Shown: positions 53,062 to 61,207, counted from the stretch's first letter. The stretch is DNA of 64,000 bases from Peribacillus huizhouensis (GCF_014138605.1 NZ_JACJHX010000001.1:620001-684000), one strand, 5' to 3'. The notes: generated from the sequence alone by a model not told the origin. A program made the numbers and translations.

Positions 53062-53092
53062 GAAAAAGGCTCCAAACCGGAGCCTCTTTCTT
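53062..53092. terminator. Bidirectional terminator
   Basis: GGCTCC and GGAGCC pair with an AAACC loop; T runs lie on both sides. It serves the DUF3892 gene and the convergent cold-shock gene. Confidence 0.85.
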
Positions 53093-53106
53093 AGAGAATT
53101 CAAAAA

Positions 53107-53304
53107 TTATTTTTGAACGTTTGCAGCTTGTGGTCCACGAGCGCCTTGTTCGATTTCGAAAGAAACTTCTTGACCTTCTTCAAGAGTTTTGAAGCCTTCT
53201 CCTTGGATAGCTGAGAAGTGTACGAATACGTCGTCTTGACCTTCAACTTCGATGAAACCGAAACCTTTTTCTGCGTTAAACCATTTTACTTTACCTTGTA
53301 CCAT
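53107..53304 (-). CDS. cspD: Cold-shock protein (CspB/CspD family)
   Basis: A 65-residue OB-fold RNA chaperone with RNP1 KGFGFIEV and RNP2 VFVHFSAI and the start [14 protein letters not shown]. It binds single-stranded RNA and DNA and keeps mRNA open for translation after cold shock. Whether it is CspB, CspC or CspD by name is uncertain; the [20 protein letters not shown] segment is closest to CspD-like members. A GGAGG site precedes the ATG and the 200-base upstream gap is consistent with the long leader common to csp genes. Confidence 0.9.
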   Translation of the reverse strand: MVQGKVKWFNAEKGFGFIEVEGQDDVFVHFSAIQGEGFKTLEEGQEVSFEIEQGARGPQAANVQK

Positions 53305-53513
53305 GTATAGTGCCTCCTGTTTGGAAAAAATCCTTTTATTACTATTCTTGATCTAGGATAATGTCTTCAAGAGGAAACCATATAGGTACTTCCTTCTATG
53401 AATCTTATTCCGAACAAAAATAATTGATTATAGTATACCATGTATTTCTTTTAAAAAACAAGGCTATTGCCAAAAAAACTATCGACAATTTCTCCTATTT
53501 TTCTACATCTAAC

Positions 53514-53993
53514 TTACTTCTTTTTCCTGAAGCGTTCTTCCATTAAATAACGCTCTGCCTCAATCGGAGATTCAAAGCATTCCTCGATATTAGTTCCAGA
53601 ATAAATATTCCATAACAAGTCCTCATGAACTAAAGTAAGCTCGTGTTTGTCACGACCAATCCAGGTCCCTACAAGGTGGGCAAATTCCTCTTCTGCTTCT
53701 TCCACTTCAGCAAACGGTTCTGATAAGTAATGAAGGCTTGATGCAATAATTTTCTTCAACTCGTCCTCAGAAAAATCTCTAATGTTCACGAACCCTTTCG
53801 GCCCTCTCTCTTTCTTAGGCAAATGTCCTGCAAACACAAATCCATTTCCATTCGGATGTAAGTGCTGCACTACAATTTTTTTCTCATGCAAGCTTTCTTC
53901 ATAATGAAAATTCACTCGTCCAAGCGAAACATTTTTTCTTGTTAATTCTGGAAATGCTTCAATAATCTTTAATTTTTCTTCAAAGGTTAACAA
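53514..53993 (-). CDS. Conserved hypothetical protein, 159 aa
   Basis: A cytosolic protein starting MLTFEEKLKIIEAFPELTRK. It has a beta-rich middle (GRVNFHYEESLHEKKIVVQH, GNGFVFAGHLPK), an acidic helix EVEEAEEEFAHLV and a C-terminal helix ending MEERFRKKK. I recognise it as a type of protein common in bacilli but know no function. The TTG start follows GAGGAACG. It is a single gene between the cold-shock and Spx-like genes. Confidence 0.7.
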   Translation of the reverse strand: MLTFEEKLKIIEAFPELTRKNVSLGRVNFHYEESLHEKKIVVQHLHPNGNGFVFAGHLPKKERGPKGFVNIRDFSEDELKKIIASSLHYLSEPFAEVEEAEEEFAHLVGTWIGRDKHELTLVHEDLLWNIYSGTNIEECFESPIEAERYLMEERFRKKK

Positions 53994-54068
53994 AATCGTT
54001 CCTCATTTCATTCATTCAATAGTGTTCGTCGATTATACCATAAATGAAGATGAAAGAATAATTTTCTA

Positions 54069-54312
54069 TAAAGTGAAACTTCAATCTATAAGGGTTTTCT
54101 TCATCACCCACTGATTGTTAGACCCGTTCTACTGCTGACTGGTGTAGGAACGTCTCGTAAGCTCGCTCACAGCCTATGATAGTCTGAGCCAAGCATATGC
54201 CACAGAGTATTAATGCTTATGCTCCTCTGACAGGCTAGGAGTCACAGCTAGATAAGATTGTTTTCTCTCCCTTCTATTTCTTCACAATTTTAAGGCGGGG
54301 ATTATACAAGCT
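54069..54312 (+). repeat. Mosaic hairpin repeat (degenerate long copy)
   Basis: Begins AAAGTGAAACTTCAATCTAT, carries ACCCACTGATTGTTAGACCC and CTGCTGACTGGTGTAGGAAC, and fades into AATTTTAAGGCGGGGATTAT. The remainder of the 53994-54570 gap (54313-54570) shows no gene. Confidence 0.55.
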
Positions 54313-54570
54313 ATTAAAACAGGAGAAAAGTAGCAAAATTAATTTTTCTTAAAAATATAGAAGTCTGACATGTAGCTGACACAAACAAACGGTAAAGTAA
54401 GAGTATCAAGAAAAAGCAAATCAATGTTCTCACCGTAGAACTTAGTGAAAAAGGTAACGTACTTTTCCGATGAGAGTTTCGTAATTTAACAGTTACTTCA
54501 TCATTAAACAAACAACAACTATACATTGAATAATTAAAACTATTAAATTTTCTAGAAGGAGTCGATTGAA

Positions 54571-54966
54571 TTGGTTACTATTTATACTACTCCAAGCAGC
54601 TTAGCATGCAGAAAAGCAAAATCATGGTTAAACAAACACGATATTACCTATACAGAACGCAATTTGTATGCACAACCATTAAGCGTTGAAGAAATTAAGG
54701 AAATCCTTCGTAAAACTGAAGGTGGCACAGATGAAATAATCTCAACACGCTCAAAAAAATTCAAAAATTTAAATATTGATATTAATACAACACCATTAAA
54801 TGAACTTTGCAAGATCATTCAAAAGAACCCAGATTTACTTCGCCGACCTATTATCTTTGATGAAAAGAATTTACATGCCGGCTATAATGAAGAAGAAATG
54901 GGACGTTTCCTGCCTCGCCAAGTTCGCCATATTCAATTATGGAGAGCAATTAGTTTGATCAATTAA
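54571..54966 (+). CDS. Spx-family regulator lacking the first redox cysteine
   Basis: A 131-residue ArsC-fold protein that matches Spx along its whole length: MVTIYTTPSSLACRKAKSWL, TEGGTDEIISTRSKKF, LLRRPIIFDEKNLHAGYNEE and RRFLPR-like RFLPRQVR. Spx binds the alpha C-terminal domain of RNA polymerase and redirects transcription under thiol stress. The Gly52 region and STR arginine needed for this are kept. The CxxC switch is S-x-x-C here: Cys10 is replaced by Ser, while Cys13 remains. It is thus a paralogue with altered redox control. The TTG start follows AAGGAG. Confidence 0.88.
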   Translation: MVTIYTTPSSLACRKAKSWLNKHDITYTERNLYAQPLSVEEIKEILRKTEGGTDEIISTRSKKFKNLNIDINTTPLNELCKIIQKNPDLLRRPIIFDEKNLHAGYNEEEMGRFLPRQVRHIQLWRAISLIN

Positions 54967-54981
54967 TCCTAACTTTTTATT

Positions 54982-55013
54982 AAAGAGGCTGTCTTAGTAG
55001 ACAGCCTCTTTTC
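54982..55013 (+). terminator. Terminator of the spx-like gene
   Basis: AAAGAGGCTGTCT and AGACAGCCTCTTTT form a perfect 13-bp stem with loop TAGT. Confidence 0.9.
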
Positions 55014-55070
55014 ATGTTTAAAACATTTTCAATTGTTTCGTTTTCGAAATCTTATCCGTAAAGATGGCAT

Positions 55071-55178
55071 TTGGGATGTCCTAGACCGCAAACACTCTTT
55101 ACAACCGTTTATTATGCTATTAAAACGTTATAAAGTAGATTGAGATCTGACCCTTTGGTTATGAGACAAGTCTCAACC
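55071..55178. repeat. Palindromic repeat, copy 8 (partial)
   Basis: Contains CAAACACTCTTTACAACCGT, GTTTATTATGCTATTAAAAC and GAGATCTGACCCTTTGGTTATG, one arm plus centre of the family. It precedes the end of the kinase gene at 55190. Confidence 0.5.
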
Positions 55179-55189
55179 TTATCTAAATC

Positions 55190-56617
55190 TTATGTCTCCG
55201 CTTTTCTAAGATGAATCGTAAAGGTCGTACCGTTTTCATCGCTCTCTTTTAGTGTAATATCTCCTTTTTGCGCTTTGGAGAGCATTTTACTGAATGGTAG
55301 ACCTAACCCTAATCCCCTTACTTTGAGCTTCTTCTTCTCACCTCTGTAAAAAGGCTCAAAGACATAATTTATCTCGTGTATTGGGATACCTCGTCCGTTA
55401 TCTTTCACATCAATTCGAATTTCATTTTCCTCTTCATACAAGCAAACGTCTATTTTCCCATTTTCTACTAACGCTTGTTTTGCATTATTCAACAGATTGA
55501 TAATAATTTGTTGGAGCCTGAAGGAATCAACATAGCCAATTACAGCTTGATCAGGCACTTGAACGCGTAGATCAAAGTCTTGTTCCTCTTGTGTCATTTT
55601 CCAGCGATACGCCATTTCTCGAAGAAATTCCTTAATATCGGTATTTGCCATGAGCATAGTAAATGATCCAGCTGAAAGCGAATTATAATCGAGTAAATCT
55701 TCAATCATTCTTTGCAATCGATGGGTCTCTTTAAGTGATATATCCAAAAATTCCTTACTTTCTTCCCCTGTCACAACATCATCTTTGACTGCCTGAATTA
55801 AGCCGCTAATAGATGTGACTGGCGTTTTTAAATCATGTGTAACCCCTGCAAGTAATTCGGCTCGTAATTTCTCCATTTGAATTAACCGATTTGTCATTTC
55901 TTTGAATGATTCGACCAACTCATAAATTTCCTCTTCTCGTATCTCTTCTTCTTTTAGTTGGATATCATAATTCCCTTCACGAATTTGCGCCGCAGCATTC
56001 GCTACATGTTGAATCGGTATCGAGATTTTTCGAGAAAGGGCATAGATAACACCCCAACCAAGAATCAACAGACCACACATCATTACAGCAAGTAGACCAT
56101 GATCAGTGTTAATTTCATTTAAAGATGCTTCTTCCTGGGCGATAATCACCCATCCTTTTATCTCATCATGATCTATGATTGGAGACTTCACGATATATAC
56201 TTCGTTTTCTTTTTCAAATTTTACTTTCTGAACCGTTTGTTTATGGGTCATTATAGCAGCTGGAAGTTTACTTGAACTGCTATCAATATAAATTTGAGGT
56301 ATGGTAGAAATAATTTCCCCATCTGGCTCTACAATGTAAATAATCGGTGTTTTATTTAGATTAATCATTTTTTCCCGTTCTTCAATCGCTTTCGCCAGAA
56401 CCGGCCCAACAACGATTTGTCCGTTTCCTTTTATTGCACGGTCTGCTGTTTCTTCAGCTAAGTACTTCAACAAATTGAGCCTATATTCTAAAGCAGTCTT
56501 TTCCATCCACCAAAACGAAACAGCTGATAATATAAGCAAACCCGTTGTCAGTGTTATTAAGTATCTTGTTGTCCAATAGCGTATAAGTGTCGTTCTTTTC
56601 TTAATTTTCATAGACAA
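55190..56617 (-). CDS. Two-component sensor histidine kinase
   Basis: A 475-residue membrane kinase: helix one (residues 15-32), an extracellular domain to about 175, helix two (HGLLAVMMCGLLILGWGVIY), HAMP domain (SRKISIPIQHVANAAAQIRE), HisKA with the phospho-histidine in LAGVTHDLKTPVTSISGLIQ, N-box QQIIINLLNNAKQALV and ATPase lobe DVKDNGRGIP, GLGLGLPFSK. It overlaps the regulator gene by 17 bp, so the two are co-translated. The signal is unknown; the extracellular domain resembles a Cache-type fold only by general pattern. Confidence 0.88.
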   Translation of the reverse strand: MSMKIKKRTTLIRYWTTRYLITLTTGLLILSAVSFWWMEKTALEYRLNLLKYLAEETADRAIKGNGQIVVGPVLAKAIEEREKMINLNKTPIIYIVEPDGEIISTIPQIYIDSSSSKLPAAIMTHKQTVQKVKFEKENEVYIVKSPIIDHDEIKGWVIIAQEEASLNEINTDHGLLAVMMCGLLILGWGVIYALSRKISIPIQHVANAAAQIREGNYDIQLKEEEIREEEIYELVESFKEMTNRLIQMEKLRAELLAGVTHDLKTPVTSISGLIQAVKDDVVTGEESKEFLDISLKETHRLQRMIEDLLDYNSLSAGSFTMLMANTDIKEFLREMAYRWKMTQEEQDFDLRVQVPDQAVIGYVDSFRLQQIIINLLNNAKQALVENGKIDVCLYEEENEIRIDVKDNGRGIPIHEINYVFEPFYRGEKKKLKVRGLGLGLPFSKMLSKAQKGDITLKESDENGTTFTIHLRKAET

Positions 56618-57305
56618 GGAGCTGATACCCCATTCCGCGTAATGTTTTTATTTCCCCTTCTGTATCGGGCCAGTTTTCAAGTGATTTCCTTATTCGCTTA
56701 ATTGCAAGATCAACAGCTCGATCACTACCGTCGTAATCCATCCCCCAAACCTGATCGAGTAATTGCTCTCTCGTAAAAATGTGGTTAGGATGTTTCACCA
56801 AGAACATGAATAATGATAGATCACGCGGGGTGAAAGGTATCTCTTCTTCATTTAAATGAACCTGGTAGGAATTAAAATCAATCTTCAAGCTTCCTATTTG
56901 TTTAAAATTTGCAGTTTCCTCATCAACAAAAGCGGGGGATCTTCTAAGTACTGCCTGTACTCTTGCAACAACCTCATCAGCTACAAAGGGCTTTGTTATA
57001 TAATCATCTGCACCAGATTTAAATCCAGACAAGCGATAATCCACATCTCCAAGTGCTGTCAACATGATAACCGGACAAGAGCTACTCTCACGGATATTAT
57101 CCAATATTGTCCACCCATCCATTCCAGGTAACATGACATCTAGGAGTACAAGATCAGGTTCATGCTCCTTATATGCCGTTAAAGCTTGCGAGCCATCGTA
57201 TATTTGAATGACTTCATATCCTGCTCGCTGCATATATGCTTTCAACACCATTGAAATGGCGATTTCATCTTCTACAATTAATATCTTTTTCATTACCTTC
57301 TTCAC
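56601..57305 (-). CDS. OmpR-family response regulator
   Basis: A 234-residue regulator with a receiver domain (phospho-acceptor Asp in LVLLDVMLPGMDGW near residue 57, KPF in DDYITKPFVADE) and a winged-helix DNA-binding domain (FTPRDLSLFMFLVKHPNHIF, DRAVDLAIKRIRKSLE, TLRGMGYQLLVYE). It works with the kinase encoded just downstream. The start could be the GTG at 57305 or the ATG at 57293; neither has an ideal ribosome site. Confidence 0.9.
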   Translation of the reverse strand: MKKVMKKILIVEDEIAISMVLKAYMQRAGYEVIQIYDGSQALTAYKEHEPDLVLLDVMLPGMDGWTILDNIRESSSCPVIMLTALGDVDYRLSGFKSGADDYITKPFVADEVVARVQAVLRRSPAFVDEETANFKQIGSLKIDFNSYQVHLNEEEIPFTPRDLSLFMFLVKHPNHIFTREQLLDQVWGMDYDGSDRAVDLAIKRIRKSLENWPDTEGEIKTLRGMGYQLLVYEN

Positions 57306-57381
57306 TTCCTTGAATAAAAGTATAGTGAATTTATCACCGAAGTGCTAGTCGTTGGTCACAAGTCCTAAGACTATAGCAAAA

Positions 57382-57408
57382 TCCATCAGAAAACTTCGCT
57401 CTGATGGA
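57382..57408. repeat. Inverted repeat upstream of the regulator gene
   Basis: TCCATCAG and CTGATGGA pair perfectly with an 11-base loop, about 80 bp before the regulator start. It may be an operator or a weak terminator. Confidence 0.4.
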
Positions 57409-57533
57409 CCATTTTAAGACAGTATATAGGACAAATGTGTCAGTATGATGTTAAAATCAAAACCTTTTATACAACATCAGATAAAAAAGAAAAAAGCTAG
57501 CAAGAGATAGGACTTCCCTGTTACCGCAACACT

Positions 57534-57595
57534 AAAGGGTTGTCCCATACATTACGATTTTTAAATGTAGGCAAGACCCTTCGCGAGACAATCTT
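57534..57595. repeat. Palindromic terminator repeat, copy 9 (short)
   Basis: AAGGGTTGTCCCATACATTA and CAAGACCCTTCGCGAGACAA give paired arms. It lies 8 bp after the czcD stop and probably terminates it. Confidence 0.55.
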
Positions 57596-57602
57596 CAGCC
57601 AA

Positions 57603-58523
57603 TCAATTACATGTTTCATGTGGGGTTGGGCATCCTTTATCATAGCATTCGACTTGTAGTGTACTATGCTCAATACTGAATTGATCATGTAGCAATTTTT
57701 GCGCTTCATGAAGTACGGTGTCATGACCAACTGTTTTGTCGATAGCAATATGACAACTCAAACTCATATAGCCAGATGTAATAGACCAAATATGTAAGTC
57801 ATGTACATCCTTAACATGGGCAATTTTTAATAATGCAGATTTTACTTCTTTTACATTCACTTGAGCAGGTGTACCTTCCATTAATATATGGAATGATTCC
57901 TTTACGACCCTCCAGCCACTAATAATGATTAAGATCGCAACAATAATACTTGCAATTGGATCAGCAATGCCCCAACCGAAGAAATAGATGATCAGAGCAG
58001 CAACAATGGCCCCGACCGAACCGAGCAAATCACCGATAACATGTAAAAAAGCACTTCTGACATTTAGATTTTCTTTATCACCGCTCATTAATATCCAAGC
58101 GGCGATAATATTTACAATCAACCCTATCACAGCAATTGTCAGCATGCCGACACTTTGAACTTCAGGCGGGTTTTGAAAACGACGAATTGCTTCAATAAAA
58201 ATAACAACAGAGATTACGATTAATGTGAGACCATTTAAAGCAGCCGCGATAATTTCAAATCGCTTATACCCAAATGATTTTGATTGTGTCGCTTTTCGTT
58301 CACCAAGTTTAATCGCAGCAAAGCTCAACCCTAATGCAGCAGCATCGCTAAGCATATGGCCAGCATCCGATAATAGCGCAAGGCTATTCGTGATAAATCC
58401 TCCTATTACTTCCACCACCATAAAAATGGAAATTAATAAACATGAACTCAGTAATGCTTTCTTGTTTGCTGAGTGATGATGGTGATGACCGTGATCATGT
58501 GAATGTCCGTGGTGATGCCCCAT
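57603..58523 (-). CDS. czcD: Cation diffusion facilitator, Zn2+/Cd2+/Co2+ efflux (CzcD)
   Basis: A 306-residue CDF transporter with a His-rich N-terminus (MGHHHGHSHDHGHHHHH), six membrane helices and a cytosolic C-terminal domain. The zinc-site helices carry SLALLSDAGHMLSDAAALG and RSAFLHVIGDLLGSVGA. CzcD exports Zn2+ and related ions in exchange for H+ or K+. The C-terminal CYDKGCPTPHETC adds a second metal-binding patch. GGAGG precedes the ATG. A MITE-like element ends only 38 bp upstream of the start. Confidence 0.93.
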   Translation of the reverse strand: MGHHHGHSHDHGHHHHHSANKKALLSSCLLISIFMVVEVIGGFITNSLALLSDAGHMLSDAAALGLSFAAIKLGERKATQSKSFGYKRFEIIAAALNGLTLIVISVVIFIEAIRRFQNPPEVQSVGMLTIAVIGLIVNIIAAWILMSGDKENLNVRSAFLHVIGDLLGSVGAIVAALIIYFFGWGIADPIASIIVAILIIISGWRVVKESFHILMEGTPAQVNVKEVKSALLKIAHVKDVHDLHIWSITSGYMSLSCHIAIDKTVGHDTVLHEAQKLLHDQFSIEHSTLQVECYDKGCPTPHETCN

Positions 58524-58561
58524 ACTAAATCCTCCTATCCCTAAAAAACATATTTTTATTA

Positions 58562-58678
58562 GGCCATATTAAAGCTCTTTGTTGATTTTGACACTATGTT
58601 GATTGGAACGGAAAGCGTGAGACTCCCGCGGAAAGCGAACACCTTTTGTTTCAATCAACAGGTAAATTTAACAGAGCC
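58562..58678. mobile_element. 117-bp MITE-like element upstream of czcD
   Basis: Ends GGCCATATTAAA and TTTAACAGAGCC, flanked by TTTTATTA and TTATATTA (one mismatch). Inside are TGTTGATTTTGACACTATG and CTCCCGCGGAAAGCG. It has the same length as the copy at 61263-61379. Confidence 0.7.
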
Positions 58679-58717
58679 TTATATTAAATAAATTACAGCT
58701 AAGGACGCTAGATGCCC

Positions 58718-58754
58718 ATCTAAATCGGGCTTACCATCCGTTAATGCGGGATAA
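58718..58754 (+). repeat. Mosaic hairpin repeat (3' end only)
   Basis: TAAATCGGGCTTACCATCCG and TTAATGCGGGATAAA, the last part of the family. Confidence 0.55.
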
Positions 58755-59021
58755 ATCCAATCATGTTTAGTATGGATGAAAAGAGAATTTGTTTCAACGG
58801 AATTGCACAAAACGAATCTGCAATATAATTTCTATAAGTTTGTTACTATTATTCCCCATACATACTTTTTTCGATTTCTCTTGGAATTTGCGTTTATACA
58901 GATTCGCAACTTAATCGGAATCCTCATCGAAAAAGACTAATCCTAAATGAAATCTTTTGATCTACTATAGGTCAACCGGTCTTGAACAGCATCATCTAAC
59001 GCCAATTTTAAAAACAGGCAA

Positions 59022-59048
59022 ACATTTTTGGGTATTAGACATATGATG
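59022..59048 (+). promoter_or_regulatory. Candidate sigma-K promoter of the YjcZ-type gene
   Basis: AC (59022-59023) and CATATGATG (59040-59048) are 16 bp apart, close to the sigma-K pattern AC-N16/17-CATANNNTA. Transcription would begin near 59055, 60 bases before the ATG. Confidence 0.4.
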
Positions 59049-59115
59049 AATTAGCTTAGATCATTTAATTTTACTAAGCCACTATAAAGCTTTTCAATAT
59101 TGAGGAGGATTTACT

Positions 59116-59334
59116 ATGTCTTGTGTAGAAGATCGCGATTGCGGTGGATTCAATAATGGTTTTGCTTTAATTATTGTGTTATTTATTCTTTTGATTATTA
59201 TAGGGTCCAGTGGATTTGTCGGCGGCTTTGGTGGAGGCTTTGGTGGCGGCTTTGGTGGAGGCTATCCAGGGGGTTATCCAGGGGGCCATCCAGGGGGCTA
59301 TCCAGGGGGTTACCCGGGAGGCTATGGCTGCTAA
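59116..59334 (+). CDS. YjcZ-family sporulation protein with GGYP repeats
   Basis: A 72-residue protein: a polar start with MSCVEDRDCGGFNNGFALII, one hydrophobic helix VLFILLIIIGSSGFV, then GGFG repeats (three) and PGGY/PGGH repeats (six) ending GYGC. The first half is the YjcZ core, shared with the protein at 28960-29124; the repeat tail is longer and probably extends or self-associates on the spore surface. GAGGAGG lies before the ATG and a sigma-K-like promoter lies upstream. Mother-cell expression is inferred. Confidence 0.85.
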   Translation: MSCVEDRDCGGFNNGFALIIVLFILLIIIGSSGFVGGFGGGFGGGFGGGYPGGYPGGHPGGYPGGYPGGYGC

Positions 59335-59455
59335 TAAAGGGAAACTTCAATATGCAGTGGGATTCATCCCAATGATTGTTAGTCCCCCACCTACCTTCTT
59401 TGTTCCTCATAAGCATGAGGTGTGGGCCTTGACTTCCCATAAATGCGAAATAAAC
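59335..59455 (+). repeat. Mosaic hairpin repeat directly after the YjcZ-type stop
   Basis: AAAGGGAAACTTCAATATGC begins at the stop codon, followed by ATTGTTAGTCCCCCACC and CATGAGGTGTGGG with an end CCCATAAATGCGAAATAA. The hairpin could act as transcript end. Confidence 0.6.
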
Positions 59456-59662
59456 TTAAATAATCATGGAAGGCGCTTGTATACGCGCCTTTCTTCATTG
59501 TGTTTCGCTCTAAATCTAATTATTGTTTCGTCGTATGAATTAAGTCCATTTGAAGGGCACTTATGATATATGGGTGAAAAATGCTTCTAAGATAGTCTGT
59601 TAGAAAAAGGAAAAAGCTTGCAGAGATAAGAAATGACTCTCTCAACAAGCTAATGTTTCAAT

Positions 59663-60256
59663 TTAGTTTGCTCTCTTCGCTTTCTTTGCCTTCACAAACA
59701 TCCAAATGATGATAATTGCAATTGGGATAAGAAGAAGGTTTGCATATTGACCGAAGATTGCACCGGCCTTTTCCCACTGAGGACCGAGCTTATAGCCTAG
59801 ATAAACATAAATAGCTGTGACAGGTAGCATAGCCACATAGGTATATACAATAAACTTCCAAATATTCATCTTCATCATACCACATGGGATAGATATAGCT
59901 GTTCGGACACCCGGTATAAATCGTCCGAAAAAAGCCACACTCCCACCGTATTGTTTAAAAAAATGATCTGCTTTATCAATATGTACTTCTTTCACAAGAA
60001 AGTATTTACCGAATTTCAAAACAATCGGTCTACCGCCATAACGTCCTAATGCATATAATGTTAAAGGTCCTAACACACCGCCAATCGAACCTGCGAAAAT
60101 TGCCATATAAAGATTCATATCTCCTTCGTACACCCAATAGCCTGCAAGCGGCAACACAAGCTCTGCTGGTACAAATTCAAAGGTCAAAGCAAGCATGATT
60201 CCAAAATAGCCCAAACCTTTAAAAGCCTCGATCATATCCATAATCATGGATTCCAT
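59663..60256 (-). CDS. DedA family membrane protein
   Basis: A 197-residue DedA/VTT protein, paralogous to the one at 37187-37801. It shows FVPAELVLPLAGYWVYEGD, FFGRFIPGVRTAISIPCGMM and a basic end KAKKAKRAN. DedA proteins move lipid-linked carriers or phospholipids across the membrane. The ATG at 60256 is chosen because GGAGG stands eight bases before it; an ATG at 60271 overlaps that site. The inverted repeat at 60300-60315 lies in its upstream region. Confidence 0.88.
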   Translation of the reverse strand: MESMIMDMIEAFKGLGYFGIMLALTFEFVPAELVLPLAGYWVYEGDMNLYMAIFAGSIGGVLGPLTLYALGRYGGRPIVLKFGKYFLVKEVHIDKADHFFKQYGGSVAFFGRFIPGVRTAISIPCGMMKMNIWKFIVYTYVAMLPVTAIYVYLGYKLGPQWEKAGAIFGQYANLLLIPIAIIIIWMFVKAKKAKRAN

Positions 60257-60299
60257 TTGTAATACCTCCATCTTCTAACAATTGCATATTAACCCCCTA

Positions 60300-60315
60300 T
60301 GGCGTTAAAACGCCA
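60300..60315. promoter_or_regulatory. Inverted repeat upstream of dedA
   Basis: TGGCGTT-AA-AACGCCA, a perfect 7-bp inverted repeat 44 bp before the start. It may be an operator; the factor is unknown. Confidence 0.4.
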
Positions 60316-60583
60316 CCATTCATTTACTATGAAGATCCATCAGCACCCTACACTCACCTAATCTCAATGGTGGTGGTGCGGAGCAGGATTTTGGAGTATT
60401 TTCTTAATAAAGGTAGTATATTTACACAGTAGATTTGGCTATTTAAGTAGGTCGGGAAGCCCTGTCTCCATGTCCTACATACTAAAAAGGATACCAGACA
60501 ATGGCATCCGTTTCATTCTGACAAGTAACTGTCACCTATAAAACAATTGTTAGCCAATCTACTCTTCTACGATACGACCAGTC

Positions 60584-60777
60584 TATACTCTAATTAGAGT
60601 ATAATATACAAGTCTTTCCGTCAAATCCAAATTACTAGAACAAGTTCTAGAGAGCTATTTTCATAGAATCTTCTCATTTTATTCATAATTTATTCATCTT
60701 TATCATATACTATAAAGAATAAGCAACTTACCTTTTTCTCCTTATCTGAATCCAGCAACTTTTGTTGGATTTTTTTA
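60584..60777 (+). ncRNA. Possible small transcription unit without ORF
   Basis: TATACTCTAATTAGAGTATA (60584-60603) is a perfect 20-bp palindrome overlapping a -10-like TATAAT (60600-60605). Downstream are the inverted repeat CTAGAACAAGTTCTAG and, at 60751-60777, a plus-strand terminator hairpin with a run of seven T. No gene lies upstream on this strand and no ORF with a ribosome site lies between. There is no good -35, so this is tentative. Confidence 0.35.
60751..60777 (+). terminator. Plus-strand terminator with no annotated gene before it
   Basis: TCCAGCAACTTTTGTTGGA folds into an 8-bp stem and is followed by seven T. Confidence 0.7.
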
Positions 60778-60811
60778 TGTAATCTTTGTCATTCCCTTGA
60801 GGTTTACATAA

Positions 60812-60917
60812 GAATAAAAGGGTTAGACTTCAGAACAACTAAACAAAGTAAGATACGTGTATGAAACACTTCATACTGATTTAGAGTGTTAAGCCTGGCC
60901 CTTATTATCCCTTTTAT
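60812..60917. repeat. Palindromic terminator repeat, copy 10
   Basis: Outer arms AATAAAAGGGTTAGACTTCA and TGTTAAGCCTGGCCCTTATT pair with mismatches, and TGTATGAAACACTTCATAC lies in the centre. It follows the SHOCT-like gene on the minus strand by 11 bp. Confidence 0.6.
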
Positions 60918-60927
60918 TTGACAAACT

Positions 60928-61056
60928 TTAATCAGCATTCTTGACAACATAAGTTTGCTTAATTTGATTATATTCTTGTTCAGTAATGATTCCAAGTTTC
61001 CTAAAGATCGCTGAATACCCAACTATTTTCTTTTGAGTTCGCTGTGAATAAGACAT
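60928..61056 (-). CDS. Small SHOCT-like protein, 42 aa
   Basis: A 42-residue protein starting MSYSQRTQKKIVGYSAIFRK with the C-terminal GIITEQEYNQIKQTY, which matches the SHOCT pattern (GxITEEEFxxxK) seen at the ends of many oligomeric proteins. Here it stands alone, as in other bacilli. AAAGGAGAGGG precedes the ATG, so the upstream in-frame ATG at 61113 is not used. The function is unknown; SHOCT domains mediate oligomerisation. Confidence 0.65.
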   Translation of the reverse strand: MSYSQRTQKKIVGYSAIFRKLGIITEQEYNQIKQTYVVKNAD

Positions 61057-61207
61057 CTCTTTCCCTCTCCTTTTTATATAGAGTATTCGAAAAATGTTTA
61101 CTTCGTGCAACATAATTGCTACAAGTAATAAAAAGTGGGATTATACTCAGTTTAATAATAGTATTATTAAACCGAAAATTTAACATACTGTTTTCGTCTT
61201 ACCCTAT

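Noticed and set aside
754..59455. CRISPR array made of the dispersed repeats
   Set aside because: The copies are scattered singly over 58 kb with variable length; there is no regular spacer pattern and no cas gene.
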